A program made the position numbers and the translations under genes. 64,000 nucleotides of DNA from Neoscytalidium dimidiatum (Eukaryota; Ascomycota; Dothideomycetes; Botryosphaeriales; Botryosphaeriaceae), in NCBI GenBank assembly GCA_037367355.1, contig CM074706.1, positions 1,904,863 to 1,968,862 of the forward strand, given 5' to 3'. The first letter of the stretch is position 1; each line of letters opens with the position of its first letter. The notes beneath the pieces are model-generated. The model did not search any database. It was given only the letters and a program-made list of their open reading frames with translations, and was not told the origin of the DNA. Positions 1-13,089 of the stretch are shown here, one piece after another.

Positions 1-1262
1 ACAAGTTACACTTTGTTCCAGGAATTCGCTGTATCAATGACTGTGGGGCTAGGGCGGAGGATCGAATGTTCGAGAAACAAGCCTGAAACGAACCAGGCTA
101 CGGAGGCTGCCGCAGCGTGCTAAACATCACAACCTGAGATTTTGACTAGTGCTTAACGCTAGGCCAAAGGCCATTATTTTATTCATTCAGGTAGCAGTCC
201 AACAAACTGCCTACCCGTTACAGGAATGAATGAAGCACTTTCCGTCAAGCTTACGGCATCGTCTCGCTACTTATTGCGCCGAACATCGTGCGAGGCTGGG
301 CTCATCGCATTAAGATTCCCCGAAATTTCTGATCTGTACCTATCTTACCGTATGGGCTATTGCATTTACCGTAAACATCTTCATTAAGCTCATTTAGCCG
401 TTCATATTAATCAATCGTCACATTGAACTCTCGTAGGAAACTTGGTCGGAGATGGAGGACTATTTTCCTGCAACGTATGCCACCTGCCTCGTTAGTTTTG
501 CGCTATTGGCGGTGTATATACGCCCGCCTACCAAATTAATAATCATACCGTGACTCCATTGCAGCGCTGTAATGTCTTAGGGAGTATCGGTCTATCAGAT
601 AGATCTTGACGAGCCTTTGACAAAGTCTATGAAGAGGCGCATCCCCCTTCTGTTTACAATGATCCATACCTCAGAAAAAATAGCTTAATAAGCTTCACCC
701 GAGACAATATTGCTTGCTCTGGAATGCATTTCCTCACTCTATCCCTTACCATTGCTTCGGTTGCTAGCGATATGCTTCCTAAAGGAGTACTCTTGCGGTT
801 TCGCGTTACTAACTCTACCACAGTTACTAAAGTCTGTTATTTCCACGCCACGTCCAGCACGGTCGGCACCTTCATAATGGATGCTCTGTCACCAACCTCA
901 AGTCTTCTGGTTGTGGCACCTTCTCCTTCCCCGCCATCCCCGAACTTAGAGATTCTTAGCCTGGCCACATCATATACCAAGCCAGGGCGACACTCCACCG
1001 AACCGTTGATTTTTCTCCGACCTAAGCAACGGCACTGAAGGGTTCTCCTTACAATAGGGTCAACCGTTGCTGTTAAATAAATTCTTTGTACATAGGTTTG
1101 ATGTTTCTGCTGTATTAAGCAGCAATTAAATCCTTTATCATCAGGCTTTTTGATCATTCATTGATCAATACATACTTTACGTGGTCCTCAAAGTAATTCG
1201 CGACATTCCATATGTACAGGTCTGATTGCCGTGCCCACCTACAATACATCCCGCCAGTCATC
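1..1262. other. gene-free stretch
   Basis: No open frame here resembles a known family or has convincing splice signals. Composition is mixed and ordinary. The last part is downstream sequence of the alcohol dehydrogenase gene that ends at 1263. Confidence 0.6.
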
Positions 1263-2452
1263 TCAAGGAAAGCGGATGACAACCTTAGTCTCCAGCCTCT
1301 GATCAAAGCGATGGTAGTACTCCGGAGCCTGCTCAATCCCAATCTCGCTGCTGATGAGCCAGCTCCCGTTGAACTTGCCCGACGAGATGAGATCCACCAG
1401 CAAGCCAGCAACCTGCCCGATAGGCGCGGGACCCGTGCGCAAGCTCAGACCCTTGTTGAAGAACTCGGACGAGGGGAAGCTCGTGTCGGCGGGCAGCTGG
1501 TAGCCCAGCGGCACGCCGGTGCTGTTGGGGCTCGCGGTCATGATGCCGACCTGGCCGAGGCCCCCGCCCGGGGCCGCGACGCCGATCATCTGCCTGAGAA
1601 CGATGCCCGGCTCCTCCTGCAGGCTGCTGTTCAGGGCCTCGGCGCCGACGCAGTCCAGGGCGCGGCGGACGCCCGAGGGCTCGAGGCGGAGGATCTCGGC
1701 CACGGGGTCCGTCCGCTCGAAGTTGATCGGGATGGCGCCCAGCCGTTCGGCGAGGTCGAGCCGCTCCTGCACGTGGTCGACGGTGTAGACGCGGGACGCG
1801 CCGCGGAAGATGGCCGAGTGCGTCGCGAGGAGGCCGACGGGGCCCGCGCCGAAGACGGCGACCGTGTCGCCGGGCTCGAAGTTGGCGTAGTCGAGGCCCA
1901 TCCAGGCGGTGCCGAGGATGTCGGACGCGAGGAGGTAGTCGTATTCGTTGGTGATGTTGGTCGAGTTGGCGGGGACGGGGAGAGGGACTACGGATTCGTC
2001 TGCGAAGGGGACGCGGAGATACTCGGCTGCAGGGCAAGTCAGCGTGCGGTGTTTGCAGGCGCACGGTGTGAGATCCTGCCTTGGCTGCCAGATGAAACAC
2101 CGTACTCAGAGCCCAGACCGAATGCAAGGGCGGATCCACCGTGCAGTTCGAGGTGCCCGGTGGAAGCAGAGTCGAGGACATAGACCCAATCACCGACTGA
2201 GAGCGAGCTGACGGCGTCACCGATTTCCGCGATGTATCCCACAGCTTCGTGGCCCATGCCGTAAGGGACATCCGGACTGCCGTATCTGCCGTGATAAACG
2301 TGAGGGCCAGTACCGCAGATGGCGGAGGTCGATATGCGGACAATCGCGTCAGTCCCTTCTTGGATCGTAGGGACAGGAAGGTCCACCACGGACATCTGGT
2401 AAGGATGGCCCTCCCAGACGACTCCGCGCATGGTTGCGTTTGCGAGAGACAT
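1263..2452 (-). CDS. Zn-dependent alcohol dehydrogenase (MDR family)
   Basis: Medium-chain alcohol dehydrogenase, expected to oxidise an alcohol (or reduce an aldehyde) with NAD(P). I read two exons, 2452-2080 and 2026-1263, giving 378 aa. The start is the ATG at 2452; an in-frame ATG four codons upstream is possible. The N-terminal GroES-like part has catalytic zinc ligands Cys46 and His68-Glu69 (MGHEAVG). The Rossmann motif GAGPVG is at about residues 184-189. The four-cysteine structural-zinc loop of classical ADHs is absent, as in a fungal subgroup of this family. The 53-nt intron 2027-2079 appears to be of the GC-AG type: it joins SGSQ to AEYLRVPFAD, which matches the family, and has a GCTGAC branch site. 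A GT-AG alternative (2027-2100) deletes seven conserved-looking residues. Substrate unknown. The next gene on the same strand is an alpha/beta hydrolase. Confidence 0.85.
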
Positions 2453-3660
2453 GGTGATGAACAAAAGCGGGAGAAATGTTCACCGGTGAGGAGAGATTGC
2501 CACGGCTCTGAGCTCCCTAATGGTCGTGGTACTACAAACACGCTGCTGGAAACATACTTATATTTGCACGCATCTCCTGGATCCTGTCCCGAGAACTATT
2601 CCATGCACGCCATGGCATCATACGAATCTCCCGTGCTTCTTGATCAAGGAAAGTTCCGGCGGTGGTAGTGGTTAAACCCCGATGGCGGCTCTCTTTGGGC
2701 AGTCCCGATAGGGCGTAGATTTGTCATTTTCACTTGGTAAACTGCTTGATATGCTCATGCAACCTGTAGCGACGACTCCAGCATAGCCACATAGTGGCCA
2801 TCGGCCGTGACGCGTCTCTGGTCTGGATGTGTGGAGGGTGCGGCTGACAAGGTGAGGCTGAGTCAGGTGGGGATAACGATCACCTCACAGGCGCGGAGAA
2901 ACGCGGCGTTAGAAAAAGAGGAAAGTGTTAATTTAGATACTATCGTTTATCCACGATACCGGCAGATGCGTAGGCTCATGGGTCATATCTTCTCCGTCAT
3001 GACCGTACCTGAACGGTCAGATTGACCAAAACAAATCTCCAAGTATTCTAGAAAGCCCCCCTATCTGTGTCTACGCTTGCGTAAAGCTTCAGCTGCGTAT
3101 TTCTTGCGGCACGATCTGTGGAATATCCAAGGCCGAAAGAGGTCAATGAGTCCCTCGGTAAGGCCAGGCACGCCCACTAGCATGTCGAAGGTGTATATAT
3201 CACGCCATTTTGAGACATGCGCAAACCATGGAGTACCTGACTCAGGTTGGAGTAATTGTCGTGCAAGATTTTCAGGAAATAATGGAAAATCTCCTAAAGT
3301 AAGATGCTGGAATACATACGTCAGAGTAACGGTTAGCCGGCCGAGGAAGAACCTCGGGTAACTATCTTAAACCCTGTCAGGCAACCCCCGGAGCGGAAGC
3401 TCGCCCAAAGCTTCGCCTGCTTGATAGGACTTCCTCCGTTACTTGCGCTATCCGCTCCTGCCCAACTTGTTTCACTCTAGCCTGGTGGGGGAGAGGAAGC
3501 ATTTGTAGGCATATTAGCACTTTGAGCTTGGCGTCAGGAGCTAGGGACATTGGGAAAGCCTTGCTGAATAATAGTATTTGTATCGTGGAAGTCTCTATCC
3601 AAGGGGCAACGAAGATAGCATCTCTCACTCGAGAAGAAGTCATAATCTCAGAAGCGAAGT
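2453..3660. other. intergenic, gene-free
   Basis: About 1.2 kb between two minus-strand genes. It should hold the promoter of the dehydrogenase and the 3' end of the hydrolase. I recognise no further gene, repeat or RNA. Confidence 0.55.
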
Positions 3661-4647
3661 CTAGTCTAACCAAGCAGCGACTACGTCCTTCAGCCCATCC
3701 GCCATCCATTTATCGTCAATCGACGAAGTTGCATCGAAGGCGTGATCCCCATCCTGCAAGACCAGCCGGAAATTCAACTCCGGATCGACTTCCTTCACCT
3801 TTCTTTCCAACTTCAAGCTCCCCTCGACAGGAACCACAGAGTCAGACTTTCCATGCCATATGAGGACACCACCGCGGGGGAACCTTGCACCGTCATCCAG
3901 CCTATCCAACGGGAACCACTCCCTCTTCTCCGGGGGAAAGAAGTTCCGGAGCACACCTCTCTGGAAGATGGAGAAGAAAAGCGGGGCACGTTCTAGTCTC
4001 GGATCGGCAGAAACGATGTTGGGAATTTCACCCTTTCGCAATTTCTCTAGGTGCTCGTCGTAGACGCTGCGCGGGACTTGTGGCAGACCCCACATCGACT
4101 TCTTGTAATCTTCCGTGTAGTGACGGTCCTTGAGGTCGACCATCGGGTACGAAGCCGCCACTGACCTGATCTCGTCCGGGTGGCTCAAGCCGAGCATCAG
4201 GCTGAGATAGCCACCGGCACTGTCGCCGGCCGCCATGATGCGCTTGACATCCGCCTTCACAGCGCCATTTGTCTCAGCCTCGAGGAACGCAGGGAGCTTT
4301 GTGTGTGTCCAGTTCCAGGCATCCTCGATGTCTGCGAGCGCGTCTCCGACGGTGGCTTCGGGGAGGAGACGGTGGTTTGGAGATATTATGACGGCGGATT
4401 CGCGGGCGGCGAGCTGGAGGAGCCAAGGCGCGAAAAAGTCGGGGAAGAGGCTCGAGCCGATGATGAGGCCACCGCCATGGATGCGGAAGATGATCGGGCG
4501 GGGGATGGATGTCGAAGGCGACTTGATTAACTGACTCGGAACGAGGATGTCGACCGTGATTGGATGGTCGGATACGGTTTTGTACGTTGACGTAAAGATG
4601 GTGAAGTCGGCAAAGCGTGAGAAGTCGTCAGGGTTGAACTGAGCCAT
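3661..4647 (-). CDS. alpha/beta hydrolase (HSL-type esterase)
   Basis: Intronless 328-aa alpha/beta hydrolase of the hormone-sensitive-lipase type. The oxyanion motif HGGG is at residues 57-60 and the nucleophile elbow GDSAGG at 141-146, with Ser143 as nucleophile. Asp269 in WHGKSDSVVP and His302 in DGDHAFD complete a plausible triad. No signal peptide is evident, so the protein is probably cytosolic. It would hydrolyse a carboxylic ester or lactone; the substrate cannot be read from the sequence. Length and motif spacing fit the family, and the start ATG at 4647 gives a standard N-terminus. A second, intron-containing hydrolase of the same fold lies at 21685-22963 but differs strongly in its elbow. 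Confidence 0.88.
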   Translation of the reverse strand: MAQFNPDDFSRFADFTIFTSTYKTVSDHPITVDILVPSQLIKSPSTSIPRPIIFRIHGGGLIIGSSLFPDFFAPWLLQLAARESAVIISPNHRLLPEATVGDALADIEDAWNWTHTKLPAFLEAETNGAVKADVKRIMAAGDSAGGYLSLMLGLSHPDEIRSVAASYPMVDLKDRHYTEDYKKSMWGLPQVPRSVYDEHLEKLRKGEIPNIVSADPRLERAPLFFSIFQRGVLRNFFPPEKREWFPLDRLDDGARFPRGGVLIWHGKSDSVVPVEGSLKLERKVKEVDPELNFRLVLQDGDHAFDATSSIDDKWMADGLKDVVAAWLD

Positions 4648-5968
4648 TGTTGAGAAGTCGGACGCGTGGCTTTGAACTAGAGCGTTAGATCAGCTAGTGC
4701 CGCTATGAAATACAATTAATCGCGAGAAAGTAAACCCTGAAACGCTGTGCGTCGAGTCTAGAAATCTTGGACGGAAGACGGGCTCGAATGCGGATTAGTA
4801 ATTGATGCGGCAAAGCAGGCAGGCCTGTTTTCCGAAGTATGAGTCATTGATCTTGGCACTGCCCATCTTCTATGGTGCTCTTCGTTATCAGCGGAGCGAT
4901 GTATAGTAAACACTGCGTTTGAGTGGACGCGGCCTTGATTGGCATCTCCACCCAACAAACATGTCAGCTCAACGAAACGTCCAACACGGCAGGGGTGATC
5001 ATTTCAGAAGGCGGCAGGGCGCGGGAACGTTGGCTTCGACAGTCACAGTGTTTTTCGGGTGAGACGTGAAGGTATACGAGGAAGGATGGCAGCTGAGGCG
5101 GATGTGGATACGGTTGCAGAGGATAACAGCCGGCGGGGGCGCCTCGGATGACGCGGAGGATCCGCGCCAACAACGCGCCGTCGCGTGACTGAATAAAATC
5201 GCAGTAGGCTTTCAAGGGGTCCAATTCGCCCAACTCTGGCTCGGCCGGCATCCGTCACGTCGTGATCGTTTTTCGACACCGATGCTCGTCCCATCGATAG
5301 GCTCGAACAACAGCGGGTGGCTGCGTGGCTGCGGTTGGCGGCACTGCCTCGGCCCCATCCCGCGAAGCAACATGGCGCGTCCCCGCCCTTCTTTTCCTTC
5401 GCATTGATCCAGGTCGCTCGGCCAATCGAGTCGTCACGGACGGTAAACGCTCAGAGCCTCATCGAATGTCGGTCATCTCGTGTGCAGTCGTCTGTGTGTG
5501 GCTTGCTGGAAGGGTAACTGCTAAGTCACCCACGATCCTGTGATCATGTCTTGGTCGGATGGCTAGTTGCATTTTTCAGGTGAACATCAACGAAATCAGG
5601 GGCACATGAGAGCAGATGGCTCTCAGCTAAGCCCTAAAACCTTGCTGCATTAGATAAAACATTGTTCCCAACGGCATGGGGTTCGAGAGACATTAACATA
5701 TCCTGGAGTGAGCTGGTTGTTCGCAACCCGGACGATCTGGACTAGGCGACAACTGCTCTTTCCCTTTTGGTTCCCCAATTTCCAGAATGGTGCTTGCAAG
5801 GCAAGTGGATCACCCCTGTGCGCCGTCCTCGGGCCCGCAGACTCGATGGAGAACGGCCCGCGGGGGTCGCTTAAAAGTACCGTGTACGCCTAATCCGCCG
5901 GAATCAGGGGTCGCAATAAACAAACCAAGCAAACAGTTTTCGCTATAGTATAGCACAAACTAATACCA
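4648..5968. other. intergenic, left edge of AT-rich block
   Basis: About 1.3 kb of normal composition without a gene I can support. Open frames between 5040 and 5540 overlap one another on both strands and resemble nothing. Composition changes abruptly at about 5930-5970, where CA and TG dinucleotides vanish. Confidence 0.55.
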
Positions 5969-6056
5969 ATTTAGTTAACTACTAAGACGGGCTAAGTAAT
6001 TAGTTTTAGAAAAATAATAAGTAAAATTAATAGTTCTTATTAACTAATAGACGAAG

Positions 6057-6774
6057 TATTATAAACTCTAGAATATATAGGCTTTATAGCTACGAGGGGC
6101 GCGAGCCCGTACGGGAAAATAAGCTATAAGGCTCCGAGAACCCTATATATAGTAGAGCCGTACTCTCTAGTCCCGTATAGAAAGGCCGAGAATATAAAAC
6201 GACGGTATATACGGGAATACTAGTAGATAATAATAACCGCTTATACGTAAAGAACGTCTATAAACGTAATAACTAGAAGAAAGATATAGTCTAATAAGAA
6301 GCCTGTAGAAAATAAAAAACTATACGAGATAGAAAGTAGAAAGGCGATAAGAGTAGATACTATAAAAGAAGAGTATAGTAGTAGTATTATCTACTAATAC
6401 TAGTAGAAGTTAAAATCTAGAAAGTAGGCTTTAGCGCCTAAGTTATATAAAATCTATAGAATTTATATAGATTAAGGCTAATTTAAACCTCTAATCTAGG
6501 ACTCTAATCTAATACTATAATTCTTAGATTACTATAGCTCTCTTTTAGTATATAGATATACTTATTAGATAGTACTTTAACTCTCGTAGTTAATTTAAAG
6601 TTCTAATTTAATACTATATTAACTTAAAGATAATAAGGCCTATTAAACTTCTATATTACGTAACTTCTTATTCTATTATTACTCTTCTTTTTTCGTCTTT
6701 AAAATAAACTCTTTAATAAAATCTAAATCTACTAAGTAACTCTAAAGCTTAGTAGTAGAGGCTCCGTCGTTATA
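6057..6774 (+). repeat. 5' LTR
   Basis: Matches the 3' LTR (14086-14803) over its full length with apparently only transition differences. Both are 718 nt. The ends read TA...TA, as expected if canonical TG...CA termini were RIPed. It is preceded by CGAAG (6052-6056), the likely left copy of the target-site duplication. Confidence 0.88.
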
Positions 6775-8854
6775 TTTTAACTACTATCCTTATAGAAAAG
6801 AAAGTAATTTAAGTAGAAAATAAAAAGTACTCTCTTTTCTTAAGAAGTACTAATAGTATTAGTTATTATAGCGGACGTACTAAATAACGAGTATATATAA
6901 GAGACGTAGAATACTCTTAGCTCGTAGTAACCGCTATAATATAATATAGTAGTAGAAAACTAATATTCTAATATACTAACTAACGAGAAGCTACTTAATA
7001 TAATTCTAGAACTTTAAAATAAAAACGTAATTCTATATATATAGCTTATCTAGATACTCGCTCTACTACTAGCTACTAAGATTAAAATTCTAAAGCTAAA
7101 CCTATATTATAGAGATTAAAAAAAGATCTAAGCCTTTATTATATAGCTAAATAACTATATATACTTTATATATAATAACTTTACTAGCTTAGCCGAATAA
7201 GTTCTATACGCTAATACTTACCTTAGAGAATTAATAGAATAATAGTTCTAATCTTTTAAGCGCGAATACTAGGAGAAACCTATATATCTATAGTCTAAGA
7301 TAATTTTAACGATTTTTAGCGACTATTAAAACTTTATAAAGTAGCTTAAGATAGCCTTTAGTAGCGTTAATAAGAACTATCTAGCTATAAAAACCCTTAT
7401 AAACCTAAAGTAGAAAGAAATAGTCTAAGACTATATAACTAAATTCTAAGACGTAGTATATCTTATAGATAGATACTCTAATTTTACGCTATATATCTTT
7501 TACTACTAAGAACTACGAGACGAGATTAAAGAAGCTATAACGTACTATAAAGAATTAGAAACCCTTAATAATATAATTAAACTAGCCCTACTTATAGATA
7601 AGCGTTATATAAAGAGATAGTTCGATAAGAAGAGGTATAACGCTAATATCTTAAAGTAAGCTAGGCCTTACTATATTTAGAAAGAAGGCGACGCTATAAA
7701 AATAGATAATATAGTCTAGTAAGATAAAAATAAGAATAAGAAGAACGGTAATAATAAGAGTAAAAAAAGAGAATAAAGTAAGAAAGAAAGAGAGCTCTAT
7801 AAGAAAGAACTATATATCTAATATAAAGATAAATAAAGCGTAGAGTATAAATACTTAAAGAAAAAGTTATAGAAAGTAGTAGCGGCTATCTAGAAATAGA
7901 AGGCGCTATAAGAAATCGCTATTATAAAGATAGTAAACTATATAGCTCTAAGCTAGATAGCGTATTATAACGATAATTATACTATCTACTAGAGCGATAA
8001 AAATACTATAGAATAGTATTCTAGTAAGCTATAATAACTTAATATAATACTCTAAAAATTAGAAGAGACTATAAAGAAAAATATTAAGAAGTATTTTCTA
8101 GCCGACGAAGACCTTATAAATAGTAAAACTAGAGAATTTTACGATAGTATACTAGAATCTAATAAGATAGAAAATACTAAGTAATAATAGAATTAAGCTA
8201 TACTTAATAGAATTATAAAATACTTAAATTAATACGAAGATATAAGAAACGTTAAATCTAGTCATATCTCTATAATCTACTAGACTTTTAAATTAAGAAT
8301 AGATCTACCGCCGTAATAGTACTAGATAAAGAATAAAAAACTTAGTTTACAATTCTTTAAGAATAACGTATAGTATTTCTAGAAGAAATTACCCTTAAAA
8401 ATAGCTAAAGAGATAGTATTCTAGTTTAAAAAAGAAGTCTAGAAAATATAGTAGTAGCGAGACCTCGCGTATTTACGCGATATAGCCTATACCCTCTACC
8501 GTTATAGTATAGCTACGCGAAGCTATAATACTCTATAGTAGATATCTAATAAAAAATACGATAGACTAATCTTTTAGTACTAGATATATAATAGATAGAT
8601 CTACTAGAGATATAAGATTAAATAAAAATAATAGACTTAATAGAAGGACGCTCTAATTCTAGTTAAAGAATAAGATAAGTATATATATTATAAGATATTA
8701 AAAAACTAGACGGCTCTCCTAGCTAGAAACTCTAAAAGAGGCTAGTACGAAGATTCCTTAATTAGATTATATACTTAATATCGAATAAAATATCTCGTAA
8801 ATAGAAAGAACTTAAAATACTACTAGAAGTACTAGTTATAATTAAAGAAACTAC

Positions 8855-8925
8855 TACGCTAATAATAATCGATAGTAGTATATAAGAAAATTTCGTAGAT
8901 TCTAAATTTCTTAGAAAGAATAACT
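8855..8925 (+). pseudogene. retrotransposon aspartic protease relic
   Basis: Plus-strand reading gives a degenerate LIIDSS followed by a stop and ENFVDSKFL, which resembles the Ty3/Gypsy protease motif [LV]IDSG.T.NFVDS. The Gly of DSG appears mutated to Ser and an in-frame stop is present, consistent with RIP of GG and CA. Confidence 0.65.
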
Positions 8926-9199
8926 TACTATTCTAATCTAAGAAATACTTCTATAAACTTAGTACGTTCGATAGATTATTAATAGAATACGATAAGAGCT
9001 AGATAAGAATTAAGACTAATTAGATATAAATAACTCTTAGAAATTATAAAGAACGAATTAACCTAGACGTAATAACGAGTCTAAACTATAATATTATCCT
9101 TAGAATATCTTAGTTAAAAACCTAGGACCTATATATTAGCTAGAGTATAGAAACTATAATATTCTTAAAAGATAATTATAAGCGATATCTTACGAATCT

Positions 9200-9350
9200 T
9201 AAGATAAAAGAGCTAGAGCTAGAGAGCTAGAGCTAAAAGCTAGAGCTAGAGAGCTAGAGCTAAGAGCTAAAGTCTAAGAGCTAGAGCTAGAAGCTAGAGC
9301 TAGAGAGCTAGAGTTAGAATAGCTAAGAGCTAGAGCTATTCTAAAAGTAC
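9200..9350 (+). repeat. degenerate GAGCTA tandem repeat
   Basis: About 150 nt of imperfect 6-7 nt units (GAGCTA, AGAGCTA, AAGCTA) between the protease and reverse-transcriptase parts of the retroelement. The frame would encode a Glu/Leu-rich linker. It is absent from the LTRs, so it belongs to the internal polyprotein region. Confidence 0.85.
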
Positions 9351-9799
9351 TCGATAGAGGCTAAAGAGATATTCTTTAATACTCTATTATATATAAAAAA
9401 ATAAGGAGAATAAGCTTACGCCGTCTATATTAAGCCTAGCTTAAAATAAGAATACCAAATTATAGTATAGATAAGAAAATAAACCTTAGAAGTTAATAAC
9501 CCCTAACTATTTAGAGGAGACTATCTAGAGAGAATCTACGAGAGGTATAGTCTACTAGATAGAACCCTTAACTAGATACGCGTAATAGAAAATACTATAG
9601 AATTAGAGAAAGTACTTCTAGAATTCTAAAAATACGCTAAATTATTTTAAGAAAGAGATAAAGAATTATTATTTAAGTATAAGCTATAGAATTATAAAAT
9701 ACCTTTATTACTAGAAACGTAGTCTACGTTTAAGCCTATCTATTCTCTTTCTAAGAACGAGGCTAAAGTACTAAGAGAGTATCTCGAAATAAACTTAGA

Positions 9800-10960
9800 A
9801 AGAGAATATATTTAATCCTCTATATTACTAGCTAGATATTCTATTTTATTCGTATCTAAGAAAAATAGTAAGCTCTACCTCTATATCGACTATAGGTAAC
9901 TAAATAATATTATAGTAAAAAACTAGTATCTATTACTACGTATTAATAAATTATAGAATAGATTAAAAAAAGCTAACTACTTTACTAAGCTAAATCTTAG
10001 AGAAGATTATTATCTTGTCCGAATAAAAGAAGGTAAAGAATAAAAAACGACTTTCTAAATAAGATTTAGATATTACGAGTATATAGTAATACTATTTAGG
10101 CTTACTAATATACTAGCTACGTTCTAGAGTCTAGTTAACGATATACTATAATCGTACTTAGATATATTCGTACTAGCCTATCTAGACGATATTCTAATAT
10201 ACTTAGAAACGCTTAAAGAATATACTAAGTACGTATATAAAGTTCTATAGACGCTAGAGAAATAGAATCTCTAAATAGCCTCTAATAAGAGCGAATAGTA
10301 TACGTAGAAAACTAAGTATCTAAAGTTTATTATTACTTTAGAATATATTAGTATAGATAAAAAGAAACTAAATATAATAAGAAACTAGTCTACGCTAAAA
10401 ACTATTAAAGAAGTATAATTCTTTTTTAACTTTACTAACTTTTATTAAAAGTTTATTCTAAACTATACGAAGATATTAGCTCCGCTTATAAATCTAACTA
10501 AAAAAAAATATAGATTCGTATAGAGAGAAAGATAATAGAATACTTTTAACTTACTAAAATAAATATTTATAGAAGTATTAGTCTTAGAACTATTCTATTT
10601 TAATCTATCTATAATAGTAGAAACCAACGTATTAGACTACGTAATCAAAGTAGTTTTAAGCTAGCTAGATAAGTAAGATAGACTATATTCTATTGCGTAT
10701 TATTTTTAAAAGATAACGGGTCTAGAAAAGAACTACGACGTCTATAATAAAGAACTTCTAGCTATTATTACGGCTTTTAAAGAATAGAGATACTATCTTA
10801 AAGAAGCTAAGTACTAGATTATAGTCTATTATAACTATAAGAATCTTTTATACTTTACTACTATAAAGAAACTAAACTAAAGATAGATTAAATAGGCTAA
10901 GAAATTAGTATTCTATAATATAAAGATTATCTATTAAAGGGGATTAGAGAACGCTTGCGT
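9800..10960 (+). pseudogene. reverse transcriptase / RNase H relic
   Basis: Reading through stops gives KLYLYIDYR near 9871, then a TRF.YYEY.V..F.LTN..ATF-like stretch near 10060-10130, then VLAYLDDILIYL near 10160-10205. These are the RT fingers and the catalytic [FY][VL]DD box of Ty3/Gypsy elements. RNase H follows with a degenerate V.TN..DY.I box near 10615-10650. Stops occur where CAG, CAA and TGG would be expected. Confidence 0.88.
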
Positions 10961-11329
10961 AAATATATTAAGTAGAAGAGCTAACTATATAAAAGAAAAG
11001 CTAGAACTATAACCGGTAATATTAATAGAGTAGAAAGACGAGTCTTTTATATTTAATAAACGCTAGATCTCCGCTATATATAGAAAAAAAAAGAAACTTA
11101 AAAAGTTACTTACCTCGATTAAGCTAGTAGCCTTAGCGATATACCTAAAAAGCTACGAATAGAACTATAGAATTTAAGAAGCCTACGCGGAAGACGCTAT
11201 AATATAAGAAATTAGAAATCTAGAAAATAACCTCTAAGTAACTAAAGATATAGAAGAAATAATTCTATTTTTAGAATTAATCTACGTTCTAGTAAAACTA
11301 CGGGAGGAACTTATAAAGAATATATACGA

Positions 11330-12000
11330 GGCTCTAATATATAGCTATTAAGGAACTAAGAAGACGATTAAAAGAATTACGAGAAATTATTACTTTCTAG
11401 GGCTTAAAAGAATAGTCTAATAGATAGTTATATAATATAATCTTTATATTTAAAGTAAGATAGTAAGATATATACTCTATAAACTACTTTAACTACTACT
11501 AGTATCTAAGCGCCCTTAGTAATCTATCTCGCTAGATTTTATTATAAACCTATTTAAGTTAGAAGAACCGCTTACTAAAGTTAAGTATAACTTAATACTA
11601 GTTATTATAGATAGAATAACGAAATACGCATATTATCTACTATATCTAAAGAAGGTAAATACGAAAGATCTTATATATATATTTTTAAAAACTATTCTTA
11701 GTAACTATAGATTACTAGAAGAGCTTATATTAAATAAAAATAGACTATTTACGTTATAATTCTAGTAGACTCTTACTAAATAACTTAGAGTAAAATATAA
11801 GCTCTTAACTATAGTATATCTATAAATAGATAGATAAATAGAACGGACTAACTAGATACTAGAATAATATCTACGCTATTATCTTAACTATATATAGAAT
11901 AACTAGATAGAACTATTACTCTTAGCTTAGTTCGCGTATATAACGACGGAGTCTCTACTACTAGGCTTTAGAGTTACCTAGTAGGTTCGGATTTATCGAA
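11330..12000 (+). pseudogene. integrase relic
   Basis: A degenerate zinc-finger region (G..GTKKTIKRI..NYYF.GLK) lies at about 11340-11450. It is followed by SISLDFI at about 11525-11550 and NLILVIIDRITKYAYY at about 11588-11640, which contain the first catalytic aspartates of the DDE core. KYKLLT.VYL.IDR..ERTN follows near 11790-11860. All are RIPed with stops. Confidence 0.85.
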
Positions 12001-13089
12001 GAATTTACCTTAAAGACGAGGAAAGAAAAGTAATAATAGAATAAGAAGTTATATAATATAGAAGTTTAGTAGGCCTTATTACCTCTAAGTTAATATAGTA
12101 TTAAATTAGAACTTTAAATTTAATTACGAAGGTTAAAGTACTATCTAGTAAATATATCTATATACTATAGGAAAGCTATAATAATCTAGTATAGTATTTA
12201 AATCTTCTATAATCTAGTAGGGCTTAGATCGATAGTAATCTAAAAGAGTAGGCCTTAAATTAATAAAGATCTAGAAGTAGGTCTTATATATAACTTAAGC
12301 GCTAAGGCCTATTTTCTAGAATTTAACTTCTAACCTTCTTAGCCGAATAATAGCGATATTTACCTTATTTATTATCGCGTAATATATCTTTCTACCGGTC
12401 TTTTAGATTCTACCCGCGACTCTTATTAAGGAAGTATTATACCGCTAGACTATAGTCCCTTATAACTATAGTCTTTTATTCTTTCTATATAGGAACCGTT
12501 CCTCTAAGAGAGTTATTCTCCTACGAGATTTCCTTCTATAAGGGTTTCTATTCCTTAGGGGATATTATCTATATAGGACTATCGTCTAAGAGGTTTATAA
12601 TAGCGTATAATAGCTCTAAAGCGTCGGTAATATAAGAATTACTATTTTACGCTAATTATAGTTATAAGCTATTAGTCTATAAAGAGCTAATATTAAGTAA
12701 ATTATTAGCCTAGAAAGAAATTCTTAAAGCTAACTAGCTAAAGATACTCTATAAATAGTTATATCTAAACCTAGAATTCGTAGCCCTATAAATAAATAAA
12801 TACTACGATAAGCGATACTAGAAGATACTATAGCTAAAGAAGGGGGATAAAGTTTACCTTCTTAGAAAAAATATTAGAATAAGATAACTAAATAATAAGC
12901 TAGATTTTAAGAAAATAGAACTATTCTAGATTAAAGAAAGAATTAGAAAAGTTAACTTCCGTCTCGAATTACTAGAAACGATATAGATATACTTTATTTT
13001 CTATATATTTCTTCTAGAATTAGTACCGAAGAATACTAAAACCGTAATCTATACGAAGGAAATACTTCTAGAAAATCTAGACGCCGATA

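Noticed and set aside
2027..2100. GT-AG version of the dehydrogenase intron
   Set aside because: It is possible, but it removes seven residues (GVSSGSQ) that fit the family just before AEYLRVPF. The GC-AG form with a 53-nt intron fits better. Kept as an alternative.
1333..2541. Long minus-strand frame overlapping the alcohol dehydrogenase
   Set aside because: It is an Arg/Pro-rich shadow of the GC-rich dehydrogenase exons in another frame, with no domain.
9200..9350. Tandem repeats as a possible CRISPR-like array
   Set aside because: Units are 6-7 nt without spacers and lie inside a retrotransposon coding region of a fungal nucleus.
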